From Pythium myriotylum (lineage: Eukaryota > Oomycota > Peronosporomycetes > Pythiales > Pythiaceae), in NCBI GenBank assembly GCA_023091665.1, contig JALJCQ010000003.1, positions 806,001 through 870,000 of the forward strand: 64,000 bases of DNA, written 5' to 3'. Every line of letters starts with the position of its first letter. Position 1 is the first letter of the stretch. The notes under the pieces are model-generated. The model was not told the origin of the DNA. It saw nothing but the letters and a program-made list of their open reading frames with translations, and searched no databases. The position numbers were made by a program, and so were the translations under genes. Below are positions 30,283-41,141 of the stretch, one piece after another.

Positions 30283-33160
30283 ATGGCGATGCCCACGATG
30301 GCCGCGATCGCCAAGCGCATGGCCGGCGCCGCCAACGACTCCAAGTTCTTCAGCACGACCAAGAAGGGTAACGCGGAGAGCGGCTTGAGGGAGGCAAAGG
30401 AGCATTCACTGACGCGCGTGGCGATGGACTGTGTTCAGGCGAGACCCATGAGCTGCGGCAAGAGCTGATGAACCCGTCGCGCGACAAGAAGAAAGACGCG
30501 ATGAAAAAGGTGATCGCCAACATGACGGTCGGCAAGGACGTCTCGATGCTCTTCACGGACGTCGTCAACTGCATCCAGACTGGTAGGTGGTTGATTGGGG
30601 GAGATTGCGGTCGAATTGTTGGAGCCGGTGCTGACCTGCACGTGCTTTTCTAGCCGACACACAGCTCAAGAAGCTCGTGTACTTGTATCTGATCAACTAC
30701 GCCAAGAGCAACCCGGACCTTACGATCCTCGCTGTAAACGCGTTCGTCAAGGACGCGGCCGATCCGAATCCGCTTATCCGCGCGCTCTCGGTGCGCACAA
30801 TGGGCTGCATCCGCGTTGACCGCATCACCGAGTACCTCTGCGAGCCGCTGCGTCGCTGCCTCACGGACGAGGATCCGTACGTGCGCAAGACTGCGGCGAT
30901 TTGCGTCTCCAAGCTCTATGATATCAACCCGGACCTCGTGGAGGAGCAAGGTTTCCTTGATATGCTAAAGGACCTTATCGCCGATTCGAACCCCACCGTC
31001 GTGGCCAACGCCATCGCTGCGCTTACCGAGATCACGGAGAACGGCAAGCCACAGCACGCGTTCAAGATCACGAAGTCAGTGTTGCAGAAACTCCTCGCAG
31101 CGCTGCAGGAGTGTAACGAGTGGGGTCAAGTTTTCGTGCTCGACGCGCTCGCCAACTACACGCCGGCGGACTCACGGGAAGCTGAGGGTATCATCGAACG
31201 CGTGACTCCCCGTCTGCAGCACGCCAACTCGGCAGTTGTGCTTTCGGCAGTCAAGGTGATCATGAAGTTCCTCGAAAAGGTGACGGATGCTGATACGGAG
31301 CGCACGCTCTCGCGAAAGATGGCGCCGCCGCTCGTCACGCTGCTATCAGCCGAGCCTGAGATCCAGTATGTTGCTCTGCGAAACATCAACTTGATCGTCC
31401 AAAAGCGCCCGACGATTCTTGCCAACGAGATTAAAGTGTTCTTCTGCAAGTACAACGACCCGATCTACGTTAAGATGGAGAAGCTTGAGATCATCATTCG
31501 CCTCGTTTCGGAGCGCAATATCGAACAGGTGCTGCTCGAGTTCAAGGAATACGCAACAGAGGTTGATGTTGACTTCGTTCGCCGGTCAGTGCGTGCTATT
31601 GGCCGCTGTGCCGTCAAGCTCGAACGTGCCGCAGAGAAGTGCATCAATGTTCTGCTCGAACTCATCCAGACCAAGGTCAACTATATCGTTCAGGAAGCTA
31701 TTATCGTGATCAAAGATATCTTCCGCAAGTACCCGAACCAATACGAGAGCATCATTGCGACGTTGTGCGAGAACCTCGACACTTTGGACGAACCAGAGGC
31801 CAAGGCTTCGATGATCTGGATCATCGGCGAATACGCTGAGCGTATCGACAACGCTGATGAACTACTCGATGCCTTCATCGAAGGGTTTGACGACGAGACC
31901 GCGATGGTTCAGTTGCAACTGTTGACCGCGACGGTGAAGCTCTTCCTGAAGAGACCAAACGAGACTCAGGAAATGGTTCAAAAGGTGCTCCGAAAGGCTA
32001 CTGAAGAGTCCGACAACCCGGATTTGCGTGATCGTGGTTATGTGTATTGGCGTTTGTTGTCGGCGAACCCTGAGGCGGCCAATGCCGTCGTGCTTGCGGA
32101 GAAACCTGTGATCAGCGACGACACTTACGCTCTCGACCCAACGATCCTTGATGAGCTTGTTAGCAAGATTTCTACACTCGCTAGTGTGTACCACAAACTA
32201 CCGAGCGCGTTTGTTGTGCGCTCGACGGGCTCCGAGCTACGTGAACACGCTGAGGAAGATCGTGCTGACGATGATGACGGTGAAGACCAGGGTGGAAGCG
32301 GAGGCAGTGATGAAAACGGTGGCAGCAGCAGTGGTCCCGTGGATCTTCTTGACATGGGCGGACTCTCAGTCGGCTCTTCTGCTCCTCCACCGGCGCCTGC
32401 GTCGGCGGGTCTTGTGGACATCTTCGGTGGTGCCCCAGCTGCCCCGGTCGCCGCAGTGGTACAAAAGAAGGTCCTGCTCAATGCCCAACAGGGCAAGGGT
32501 CTCGCGATGAAGGGTGCGTTCACACGCCGCAACGGCCAGTTCCTGCTGGATGTGGATTACGAGAACCAGGGCTCCGTTCCTATTGCGGGAGTCGCTGTGC
32601 AGCTAAACAAGAGCACGTTCGGTGTAACCCCCATGCAGGCAGCCGTGCAGTTCCCGCAGCCATTAGCCCAGGGACAGACCATCACACATGCGCTGCCCAT
32701 GGGTGTGAGCCCAGCGTTTGTGAACGCGACCGTGCCACCGAACTTGAACATCCAAGTCGCGATCAAGAACGTCACGACCAACGACGTGCTTTACTTCCAG
32801 ACGGAGCTCGACCTGAGTGCCATCTTTGTCGAGGCGGGTGGGATTGAGAAATCCCAGTTCATCCCCCAGTGGCAAGCCATTGCGGAGGCCAACGAGCACT
32901 ATTTTACCATTCAGACTGGTGGACGCAACGTCGACGCCGTGGCCGAGCAGCTTAAGAAGTCGAACGTGTTCTTGGTCGCCAAGCGCTCGGTGGACGGCAA
33001 GGAGGTCGCGTATCTCTCGCTCAAGACGATGACCAATGTCGTCGCGCTGTTTGAGTTCACGTTCGACGGTTCGGGCAACGCCAAGGTATGTCTCAAGACG
33101 GAGCAGAAGGCGTTCTGTGGCGTGCTGCAGAAGACGATCGAGACGCTGCTGAGCCAGTAA
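30283..33160 (+). CDS. AP2B1: AP-1/AP-2 complex beta adaptin
   Basis: Spliced model: 30283-30367, 30439-30582, 30654-33160; 911 residues, close to the animal 937-951. Beta adaptin is a large core subunit of clathrin adaptors. It binds dileucine signals through the trunk and clathrin through the linker. Seen: the conserved start [48 protein letters not shown] and [14 protein letters not shown] in a HEAT-repeat trunk (about 1-560). A Gly/Ser/Asp hinge with DLLDMGG follows (about 575-640), then the appendage ear (about 660-911). Protists often share one beta between AP-1 and AP-2, so the complex cannot be decided. Joins are GT-AG and in frame. Confidence 0.95.
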
Positions 33161-33349
33161 GAGAGAATACAGAGGGTTGGCAAGCTCGAGCGGGAGAGCT
33201 TTTGACATGAAGTGATCTTCCTCACGCAGCAGGAGCTTCCCTTGCCATACACTGCGTACTAGGTGATCATAATAATATACATGCGGCCTCAGCGTGCTGG
33301 GTGGTGACTGCTCACTAAGTGTCATATTATAGATAGCATTTCGCGTACT

Positions 33350-34322
33350 CTACAGGGTGAAGTCGGCGCTAAAGGATGTAAGGCTCTTGAAGAACGCGAG
33401 CTGCTCGCTCGAGAAGCTCGTCTTCTGCAGCGCCGGGTTGCCTCGCAGATCCCTGGCAATCAAGCACAGTCAGCACTGGTCTCGAACGTAGTTGGCGAGC
33501 AGGCAAGGCAAGACTCACAGTTGTTTGAGGGACTTCATGGAGAAGATCTCGAGGGGGAAGTGACTTGTCGCATTGTCGTCCTGACGAAGTGACGGCGTCG
33601 CTGAGAGCGAGAGTGCGTTGTTGTTGAGCACACTGCGTCGACAACAAAGTGAGTTTGGCGGGACCGGATGAACGGAGCGAACTCAACGTACAGCTTCACG
33701 AGTGTCGATGGCAAGGAGCCGGACGTAGCAAAGTCCAAGTTGACGTTCACGAGCTCCAGCGTCTGCAGCACAGGCGCTTCCTTGCTCGTGGATGTCAGGA
33801 CGGCGATGTGGTGGCTCGGCTGTGCCTTGCTGTCAATGAGAAAGTCCTTGATCGTCCTGTGAATGCAATGCGACACCGTGAGCGTCAGCGTCGTTCGCAT
33901 CCTTCCAATGTGTATACCACGTACAGTTTGGTGACGCGACTGAGCGCCAAGTTCTGAACGACTTCAACCGGCTCGGACCGACCGAAGGATCCTTCTTTTC
34001 CTCGCAGCCCGAGCGTCAAGGCCTTGCCCGGCTTGCCGTCGCCGAGCGCGACCGTGTCGTCCGTGAAGAACGACTGCGCGAGACACTTGACCGAGCAGTC
34101 AGCGCTCGAGGTCTTGGTGCAGTAGCCCACGGAGGAATCGGCGCAGCCATAGTCGCTCTTGGTCGGGTAGTAGAGGCAGCCGTCGCTCGGGATGGTCGCG
34201 TTCGTGCAGAAGGACGCGCAGTCGGCGCTCGTCAGCGTGTACGCCGTCGGACACTCGAAGGCCTCAGCCGTCGACGCCAGTGCGACGACTGAAAGCGCGA
34301 GAGTCGAGATGAGGACTTTCAT
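33350..34322 (-). CDS. Small secreted leucine-rich-repeat protein
   Basis: Spliced minus-strand model: 34322-33925, 33856-33692, 33632-33519, 33452-33350; 259 residues. Seen: signal peptide MKVLISTLALSVVALASTAEA, a Cys-rich N-terminal region (about 20-85, eight or so cysteines in FECPTAYTLTSADCASFC and following), then LRR-like segments each ending in a conserved Leu (SRVTKL, PSTLVKL, MKSLKQL) and LDLRGNPALQ near the end. Every intron falls after the second base of that leucine codon (phase 2), so each middle exon is one or two repeats. Comparable secreted LRR proteins occur in oomycetes; the ligand is unknown. Start 34322 follows an Inr; the upstream in-frame extension is not used. Confidence 0.82.
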
Positions 34323-34334
34323 GGCGAGCGGCGA

Positions 34335-34353
34335 GCGAATTCGAGAGTGAGCC
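34335..34353 (-). promoter_or_regulatory. Candidate Inr plus flanking element of the secreted LRR gene
   Basis: On the minus strand GGCTCACTCTCGAATTCGC, fitting the GCTCA(T/C)T-N-AATT pattern, 13-31 bp upstream of the ATG. Confidence 0.55.
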
Positions 34354-34646
34354 GTCCGGTTCTCCCCCCTCGCACACGCGGGCTTCTCAGAAACATCCAG
34401 CCGGCGCCGACAGACAGCCATACGACATCGCGACCTGCCTTTCCTCTTCAAAGTTTCTGGTCAAATGTAGCCATCTCGTGAAAGACGAGGACAGCGACGG
34501 CGCGACGACCGCGTCGACCGCGGTCTTGTTCCTTTGAGCTCGTTGATCCACGTGAACATCTCTGGGCACGACCGACTCTCGCCGGAAATCCCCACAGGCG
34601 GAGCAAAGACCTTTACTAAATACTACTGGGATATCTCTATGGAGGG

Positions 34647-35657
34647 CTATCGGCTGGCCAGCACGACTTCTCTGATGCAACGCATGCGTTCCCGCAGATC
34701 GTTGAGCTCTTCGCCCGTTACTTGACCGTCTTCCGTCGCTTCCTCGCTCTCGAAGACCTCCAACTCGCGCAGCTTCGCGCTGAGCTCGGCGCCATGGAGC
34801 GTCTGCTCCAGCTTCAGCAAGTCTGGCAACATCTTGAGGGCGATGACCGCAGTCGGCGCGGCGTCTAAATGCTCCACGACAGTGTGGAGCAGCGTTACCG
34901 TGAGTCGCAGCAACTCCATGTGTTCGGCCGCCATGTCTCGCGCGTGCTCCGTCTCTTGGTCGTCTGGTTTAAGGATCCACGCCGTCGCCTTCAGCAGACG
35001 TGAGACCATCGACTGCAGCGTCTCCAGCAACCGCGACAGCTCGGGCTCGAGCGCGCTCACGTCTCGCTGGCTGAAGTTGAGCAGGAACACGAGGCAGTAG
35101 ATGCGCAGGTTGGCGTCCTGTTCGTCCAGTTTCTCCATGGGCTTGCTCAGGTTCCGAGCCAACAACTTGACCGCCGTTGCGACAAAGCGCGCGAGCTGTT
35201 CCTGCACGACCGCGTCCTCTCCTATGACGACGACCCAGCCGAACACGAAGAAGGCGTCGGCCTGCGCCCACGTGTTCTTGGACGAGGCCATGCGGCTCAG
35301 ACTCGCGAGCAGCGCCTCGCCGTGGAGATCCAGCAGTCGCTGGCCGGCCACGCGCGACGTGCAGAGCGAGCCGACCGCGTTGGCCACTTTGCACTTGAGC
35401 AGCACGTCGCGGTGGCTCAGCGCGCGCACCAAATGCGTCAGGTGCCGCGCGTCCGGCTCGGCCGTGTCCACGATGAGTCGGCGCGTCTCCATGTCGAGCG
35501 CGTCGGCTGGTAGCGCCGAGATCTCGGTGAGCGCGTCGATAAAGTCCTGCTTCGCCTGCTCGTCCCGGCTCTGCGCGTCGTCGAGTGGGTCCCATCGCCG
35601 CAGGCAGCGCACGAGCGTCGCGGCGTAGGCGCCGACGTCCACGACTGGGCTCTCCAT
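34647..35657 (-). CDS. Helical (armadillo-like) protein, function unknown
   Basis: 336 residues from the ATG at 35657, or 351 from the upstream ATG at 35702. Almost wholly alpha-helical by composition, with repeated Leu-rich amphipathic segments (for example LVRALSHRDVLLKCKVANAV, LYCLVFLLNFSQRDV-like stretches). It resembles ARM/HEAT-fold proteins of the ataxin-10 or HspBP1 kind. No catalytic motif, signal peptide or membrane helix was seen. GC-rich codon use and a long clean frame argue for a real gene. It has a tail-to-head arrangement with the secreted LRR gene. Confidence 0.7.
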   Translation of the reverse strand: MESPVVDVGAYAATLVRCLRRWDPLDDAQSRDEQAKQDFIDALTEISALPADALDMETRRLIVDTAEPDARHLTHLVRALSHRDVLLKCKVANAVGSLCTSRVAGQRLLDLHGEALLASLSRMASSKNTWAQADAFFVFGWVVVIGEDAVVQEQLARFVATAVKLLARNLSKPMEKLDEQDANLRIYCLVFLLNFSQRDVSALEPELSRLLETLQSMVSRLLKATAWILKPDDQETEHARDMAAEHMELLRLTVTLLHTVVEHLDAAPTAVIALKMLPDLLKLEQTLHGAELSAKLRELEVFESEEATEDGQVTGEELNDLRERMRCIREVVLASR

Positions 35658-35860
35658 TTTCGTGGGGGCTGTAGAGGAGTGCTGCCTGTCGGTGGAGTCC
35701 AACCTAGAAGAAACGACTTCGAGAGGGTTTTGATTTCAGGTCCATCTGAAAAGATCTCATATGCACCAATCAATGAAGGGCAATGTCACAGTAACTAGAT
35801 CCGCGAGCACAGGGTCGCGAGCAACGTCATGGTGGTCTCTCTCTGCACCAGCATGCTTTT

Positions 35861-36253
35861 TCACCGGCCGTTCGCAGCTCGTTGGAGCGACGATGACACA
35901 TAGAGATCCTCGTCTCCACTGAATTCGTACGACGGAACCAAACTAGGCACGGTGCTCGCGACCGTCCGCCAGTTCTTGTTGCGCTCGTACAAAGCGTCAA
36001 GCAATTCTGGTAAATCCCGTCTCGCGACCAGTGATACTCGCGTGTCGAATTTTCCAAGATGGTCTGGTTGCCAGCAGCTTCGAGATGAGTGGATCGCAAA
36101 AGTCTGTGGCGAGTCGATCATCAGAGGGAGACGTTCATCCAAGAGCTAGTGTAGAGACTGACAGACCTTCCTCGTGGCAGCAGAAGGATGGAGACCGCTT
36201 GCGGCGGCGTACACCGCACTCGTGGCGTCGCTCTTGCGTCCTCTGCTCACCAT
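35861..36253 (-). CDS. Possible small gene, about 95 residues
   Basis: The minus strand is open from the stop at 35861 to ATG 36253 except for one TAG at 36146-36148. The body (LLDERLPLMIDSPQTF, RRDLPELLDALYERNKNWRT, acidic SGDEDLY) looks like real protein. Two readings are possible. In one, the ATG is followed directly by a 105-nt intron (GTGAGC at 36250 to TAG at 36146), giving M plus LLDER and so on in phase. In the other, a nonsense mutation has broken a 130-codon gene. The excellent GTGAGC donor favours the first. No family was recognised. It is squeezed between the ARM-like gene and the 3' end of the large LRR gene. Confidence 0.4.
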
Positions 36254-36373
36254 TCTGCTTCAAGGTTCAAGTCGTTTTGGCGAGTGAGACCGTTGGACTA
36301 ACCCTCTGATTATCGATACGACCGAGATATTCATATCGCTCCTGAGAGGCCTTGTTGATGTTCCTCAGCGCCC

Positions 36374-39300
36374 TTAATGAAGCTCTTCGTCGAGCTCAAT
36401 GGTCACCATTGGTGCCAATGACAATAGGCCCCGTCGCGTTTTTTCCGTCATGGTGTTACCGATAAGGCAGAGCCACTTGAGTGCGAGAGGGGAAACCGCT
36501 GGGTTGGACGACGTAGACGGTGAACTTCCATTTGGAGGAAGTTGGTTCTTCTTCTTCAGCCACTTGGCCGCAAGTAACGCAAGTGGCTCTTCCGTGATCG
36601 CATTGTGGGCGACATTCAGTTCTTGCAGAACTCTGTTTGCGTCAAGCATACGAAGGCATCCCATCATGCCCTCGTTGCTTATCCGATTGTGGGCCAAATT
36701 CAGCTTCACGATAGATTTATTCATGCTCATGCATTCGAAGAATCGGTCTGCGATCTTGCCGTCCATGTCTCCAATTGACAAGTCGAGGAACTTCAGGGTC
36801 GTGCTGAACTTGACGAGATCGCTGAATGCAGCGATGCCCTCACGGCCAATTTGATTTTGCGCAACATTCAAGCTTGTGAGCGCGCGATTCTTTTCTATCA
36901 ACACCCTAGCGAGCTGGATGGCCGCATCACTGCCAATACCAGTGGCATCACCGTCAGATATAGAATCATCTCCTTTCATGTTGATCTCTTGAAGCCGATT
37001 ATTTTGACTGAGCATTTCAGCGAAGGCCGATGCTCCTCGAAATCCCATTGTGTGGTGCTCGATGTCAAGAAGCCGAAGTGTCTTGTTTTGAACTAGTGCG
37101 TGGGCCAGTGCTTCCGCTCCAGCTGGACAGATTGTGTTCCAACGTAAAAAGAGTTCTTGTAGGCAAGCATTTGCCTTGAGCCCACTAGCAACTGCCATGA
37201 TACCAGCTGCACTGAGGCAATTACCTCGGAGGTCAAGTCTCACAAGGGTCTTATTTGCCCTAAGGGCGTCCGCGAAGCCTGTAGCACCGGCATTTCCGAT
37301 CTTGTTCCAGCTCAGATTGAGGTAGCTTATGGAAGCATTGAAAGCCACGCATTCGGCCATAGCTCGCCCACCAATTTCTCCGATCTCATTATTCTCCATC
37401 TCCAGAACCTCTAGTGAGGCATGATTCCTGACACCATCTGCGATTGCTACACCCCCGAAGCTGTTGATCTGGCACCCATTCAATGCTACCCGACCAATGC
37501 GCAAATGGTAGAATATTTTTCGAGATAGAAAGACGACTTCATAGGATTCCAGCTTTCGGAGCGAGTAGTTGATGCTGACTTTCTTTGGTGTCGCACCAGT
37601 AATTAATGGCTCGCTAGCCTTAGGAAGACGGAGCTGGTTAAGTTCCTGAGTAGGACGATTGAGATGAAGACATTTTGCAAGTATCCACCTATCAAAATGA
37701 TGTGCTGGCTCGATATCAATCCGGAGTGTTTCTACTGGGTCTTTTCCACGCCATTGTTGCACGTAAATCTGATCTTTATGCATGATAACAGTCTCAAGTG
37801 TAGCGTTTGAGGCGATGAGATCACCGACTTGCTCACCAACCTCTTCATACAGACCTGTGTTTGCAAGGTTTACGTGCTTGAGGGTCTTACAATACGTTAT
37901 GCTCTTCAGAATCTCGAGAATGGCGCAGCGCTCGGCTTTACTGTTGCCTGATAAATCCAGAGTAAGCAAGCGCTCGTTCAGCGGGATAATGCCAGCAATG
38001 ACCAGAACATCCAGCTCGACAAGGTCTCTACCAGGGAGAGTGATCCAACGGGAATACTTCAATTTGTCCAGAGGAAGAAGAGCATTCTCGCTGGAGAGTC
38101 GAATGCTTGCAAACGACGAGTTGACTTGACGGAGAGCCGCGGCGATCTCTTTGGCGTACTTGGATTCGAAGTTGAGACAGTACTGATCTTCATCAATATC
38201 TTTTCCATGTATCGACAGCTCACGCAATACGAAGTTCTCTCTCAGACTCTTGAGAAAATAGAGCAATGCAGTTGATGAAAGTCGATTCCACGAGATGTCA
38301 AGCCACACGATCGTCTCGTTCTCCACCACAACATGACACAACGCGCGGATACCCAAGTCAGAGATATTGTTTTGACCAAGGTCCAAACGTAGCAAGGATG
38401 AGTCGGGGCTGTCTTCCAATGCTTCACAAAGAACCTGAAGTCCCAGATGGGTGATGTGGTTGCGCCGCAGACTGAGCTCAAGCAGGGTGCAATTGACTCG
38501 TATCATGGCTCCCAGCGCACCCATTGCAGTGTCAGTAATGGCAGCGTTGTCTAACGTCAATGCGAGTAATGTGGTGTTCACTCGTAGGGCACGAAATATT
38601 GCGATTGCCCCTCCACTTCCAATCTTCGGTTCTGATGTCAGTCCTCTGACACGACGTTGCGTTGGGTGGGTTCCAGTTTCTTCTTTTACAATCGCTCTGC
38701 CAGCAAAAGATGGAACCAATTTCGATAGCCCGCTCGTTAGTTGGGCAGAGTATGGCCTAAGCCTGTTGTTCATGCCTTTGGTGGGTAACCGCCATGCAGG
38801 AATGACGACATATCTCCGGTGGAATGATTCCGGCTGTTTTCTTGTCTTCTCTGCCCGTTTGCGTTTTGGTTTTTGCTCTGTGGGGGGTTGTCGTTGGCGA
38901 ATGATGAACTCTTCGGTGGATTTGTTAAACGGAATAGCGCTACATGCAAGCACTGAGCATGCAACTGATGTGATTGGGCTGAACGTACTCTTAGTAGGTG
39001 ACGCTTCTTCATCGAAAATGATCACACGTGGAGATATGTCACGCCGCAGAAGCATGGTCATGTACGCCAAATACACTCCGAGGTGATAGATGTCGGCCCA
39101 CCCCAAGTCAACGTAGTCAGAGGGTGGTACGTATGTCTTCTCATTTTGAAGCGCTTGAACAAGTGGCAGTTTCGCGTGGTCCTCAAGGTTTTCTAGGAGG
39201 AGAGAAAGAGGGCTCAGAGTCGGTTCGCTTGGCCCAATTAAATGAGTCCCGTATGATGGAGCTTGAGGTGGTGATTTGAGGGATTGTGGGGATGAAGAAG

Positions 39301-39514
39301 GACGAGACGGGGGGACTTCCGCAGCTTCCACTCCGTCTATCGCCTCATCCAAATCAGTAGCAGGGAGAAAATCGAATATGGTGGGAGATGGAACCAGCAT
39401 TGGCAATACTTGAGCCCAAGCTTGTTTCCTCTGAGTCGAGGGATTCGAAGTTGCCCGGACTTGATCCACGTCTTCAAGCAACGCCATCACATCCAGCCTT
39501 CTAGCAACTTTCAT
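36374..39514 (-). CDS. Large leucine-rich-repeat protein (RNase-inhibitor type)
   Basis: 1046 residues, intronless. Residues about 1-290 are a poorly conserved head with Pro/Ser-rich patches and a basic RQPPTEQKPKRKRAEKTRKQ segment that could be a nuclear signal. Two blocks of RI-type LRRs follow (about 295-450 and 680-1000), with the repeating pattern L-x-x-L-x-L-x-x-N-x-I/L-x-x-x-G (for example NTTLLALTLDNAAITDTAMG, LEVLEMENNEIGEIGGRAMA). A non-repeat region (about 450-660) separates them. No NB-ARC/NACHT, kinase or membrane segment was seen, so it is a binding scaffold of unknown partner. A degenerate copy of its codons about 65-128 lies at 41838-42017. Confidence 0.88.
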   Translation of the reverse strand: MKVARRLDVMALLEDVDQVRATSNPSTQRKQAWAQVLPMLVPSPTIFDFLPATDLDEAIDGVEAAEVPPSRPSSSPQSLKSPPQAPSYGTHLIGPSEPTLSPLSLLLENLEDHAKLPLVQALQNEKTYVPPSDYVDLGWADIYHLGVYLAYMTMLLRRDISPRVIIFDEEASPTKSTFSPITSVACSVLACSAIPFNKSTEEFIIRQRQPPTEQKPKRKRAEKTRKQPESFHRRYVVIPAWRLPTKGMNNRLRPYSAQLTSGLSKLVPSFAGRAIVKEETGTHPTQRRVRGLTSEPKIGSGGAIAIFRALRVNTTLLALTLDNAAITDTAMGALGAMIRVNCTLLELSLRRNHITHLGLQVLCEALEDSPDSSLLRLDLGQNNISDLGIRALCHVVVENETIVWLDISWNRLSSTALLYFLKSLRENFVLRELSIHGKDIDEDQYCLNFESKYAKEIAAALRQVNSSFASIRLSSENALLPLDKLKYSRWITLPGRDLVELDVLVIAGIIPLNERLLTLDLSGNSKAERCAILEILKSITYCKTLKHVNLANTGLYEEVGEQVGDLIASNATLETVIMHKDQIYVQQWRGKDPVETLRIDIEPAHHFDRWILAKCLHLNRPTQELNQLRLPKASEPLITGATPKKVSINYSLRKLESYEVVFLSRKIFYHLRIGRVALNGCQINSFGGVAIADGVRNHASLEVLEMENNEIGEIGGRAMAECVAFNASISYLNLSWNKIGNAGATGFADALRANKTLVRLDLRGNCLSAAGIMAVASGLKANACLQELFLRWNTICPAGAEALAHALVQNKTLRLLDIEHHTMGFRGASAFAEMLSQNNRLQEINMKGDDSISDGDATGIGSDAAIQLARVLIEKNRALTSLNVAQNQIGREGIAAFSDLVKFSTTLKFLDLSIGDMDGKIADRFFECMSMNKSIVKLNLAHNRISNEGMMGCLRMLDANRVLQELNVAHNAITEEPLALLAAKWLKKKNQLPPNGSSPSTSSNPAVSPLALKWLCLIGNTMTEKTRRGLLSLAPMVTIELDEELH

Positions 39515-39562
39515 TTCATACTTCTATGATCATGATGATGAGAGAATCGATATTAGTCTCGT

Positions 39563-39864
39563 CTAGAAGTCCTCGCGTACCCCCTCTTGTGGAGAAACAT
39601 CTTGGTCTGACTCGATTGTGCTTTCCTTGCTTACAGTGACGGTTTGTGGCTGATTGCTTAACAGAGTTGCTTCCTCTACGAGGCTTTCCATGTGCAAGTT
39701 GATGCCTCCGTTACGACGACGGAAATCCTAGCCTGATCTCGCTTCAACATAATGTGGCTAGTGATGCCACCAACAAAAAGAGGCGACTCTTCGTAGCATA
39801 ACCGTAGCAGTTCCAGGTTTAATGATGGGCTGTCACCTCGAACACAGCGCGAAAAGGTTCCTTC
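39563..39864 (-). other. Possible coding remnant or unrecognised short exons
   Basis: On the minus strand a 62-codon frame without ATG (39864-39676) reads like protein (LELLRLCYEESPLFVGG, HIMLKRDQARISVVV). It can be joined by a 41-nt GTAACG..AG intron to a second frame ending at 39563 (EATLLSNQPQTV, DQDVSPQEGVREDF). No start codon or family was found. It overlaps the region just beyond the PPIL1 stop. It could be a gene relic or chance. Confidence 0.25.
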
Positions 39865-39975
39865 TCACCCCATCACAGTAATATTTGCCCTGTAGCTGGG
39901 TATTCTCGAAGCGCTGTCCTACACAACAAACGGCGATGCAACCGCAAGAGACAGGAAATTAGATCATGACTGCGT

Positions 39976-40964
39976 CTATTGAGCTGTCGGGTAGGCACGC
40001 TTCACTCGGATTTCATCGCGCGGTCTATGGAAGATTACATACAAGTAGCTGTAAGCCTACGGTTGCAGAATTGGTGACCACGGAGAACAAACTGCACCTG
40101 TCGTTTGCACCGGTGGGGACCAGCCCCATACGCTGGATCACCTTCATTCCCTGAGAAATCCGCCCAAAAATGGTGTGTTTCCCTGCGCATTCAGAAGGCA
40201 CCATTTACTCCAACAGTGATCAATCATTCGTCGTACATCTCGCTTACCGTCGAGCCAAGGAGTTGGGGCCAGTGTGACGAAGAACTGGCTGCCGTTCGTG
40301 TTCGGACCAGCGTTCGCCTGCACAAATGACCGAAATAAGATAGTTTGGCTCTCATTCTTGATTCAAAGCCGTCAGATGAAGCATACGCACCATGGAAACC
40401 ACCCCGGCACCCGTGTGCTTGAGCTCCTTCGTGATTTCATCTTCGAACTTCCCTCTACGCAATCAAACCCGAATGCGTCGCGTGAATATCCACAGATAGC
40501 GCTATTGGCGGTGACCAATGACTCCCACACCCGTAAACTGACTCTCCGCCCCGACCGGTGCCCGTGGGGTCGCCGCCTTGAATCATGAAGTCCTGGTCCA
40601 GTTATCCATTAGTGAGTTTCCAGAGGGGAAATCCATCCATTGTAACCACGTCGCACCTTGATGATGCGGTGGAAGATCGTGTTGTTATAGTACCCACGTC
40701 GCGCGAGTTCCGCGATGTTCCAGCACGTCTTGGGCGCATGTTCGTAGTACAGTTCGACGGTGAAGTCGCCCTGTAGGGTCGTCCAGAGAGATCGCGTCAG
40801 AGACGAGTTTCCTCCGCTTTCCGAGCACGTCCAGGCGCGGCGAGGCCATCAATCGACGGCCCATCGCCATGGCTATCTGCTGCGCACGCTCCACGCACCA
40901 CTGTGGTCTCGAACACGACGTGCGTCGGCGGCGACGTCGACGCCGAGCTGGCACCTGCTGCCAT
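39976..40964 (-). CDS. PPIL1: Cyclophilin-type peptidyl-prolyl isomerase, PPIL1-like
   Basis: Seven short exons on the minus strand: 40964-40899, 40770-40657, 40592-40531, 40454-40391, 40317-40248, 40182-40098, 40024-39976; 169 residues. All joins are GT-AG and keep frame. PPIL1 catalyses prolyl cis-trans isomerisation and is a spliceosome component. Seen: [40 protein letters not shown] (catalytic Arg and Phe), [20 protein letters not shown] and [16 protein letters not shown], ending AYPTAQ. The length matches PPIL1 (166) and not the longer cyclophilins. No exon exceeds 38 codons, which is why no long open frame marks this gene. It is fully intact and therefore not a pseudogene. Confidence 0.92.
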
Positions 40965-41141
40965 CGTTTTGAATGCTATGTCTGGCGGAGAGCGTACTGA
41001 AACAACAGCATCGGAACTCAAATTTTGAGTAAAAATTAAAGTTGAGTATTTACACCCCAACAATTGAAATTGAAGGCGTGTACCAGTCGTCTTTAACAAT
41101 ACCACGTACGCTTGCACGTTTTAGACAACACGCAATGGGAT

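Noticed and set aside
39976..40964. Cyclophilin pseudogene
   Set aside because: At first only fragments in several frames were visible. GT-AG splicing joins all seven into an unbroken 169-residue protein.
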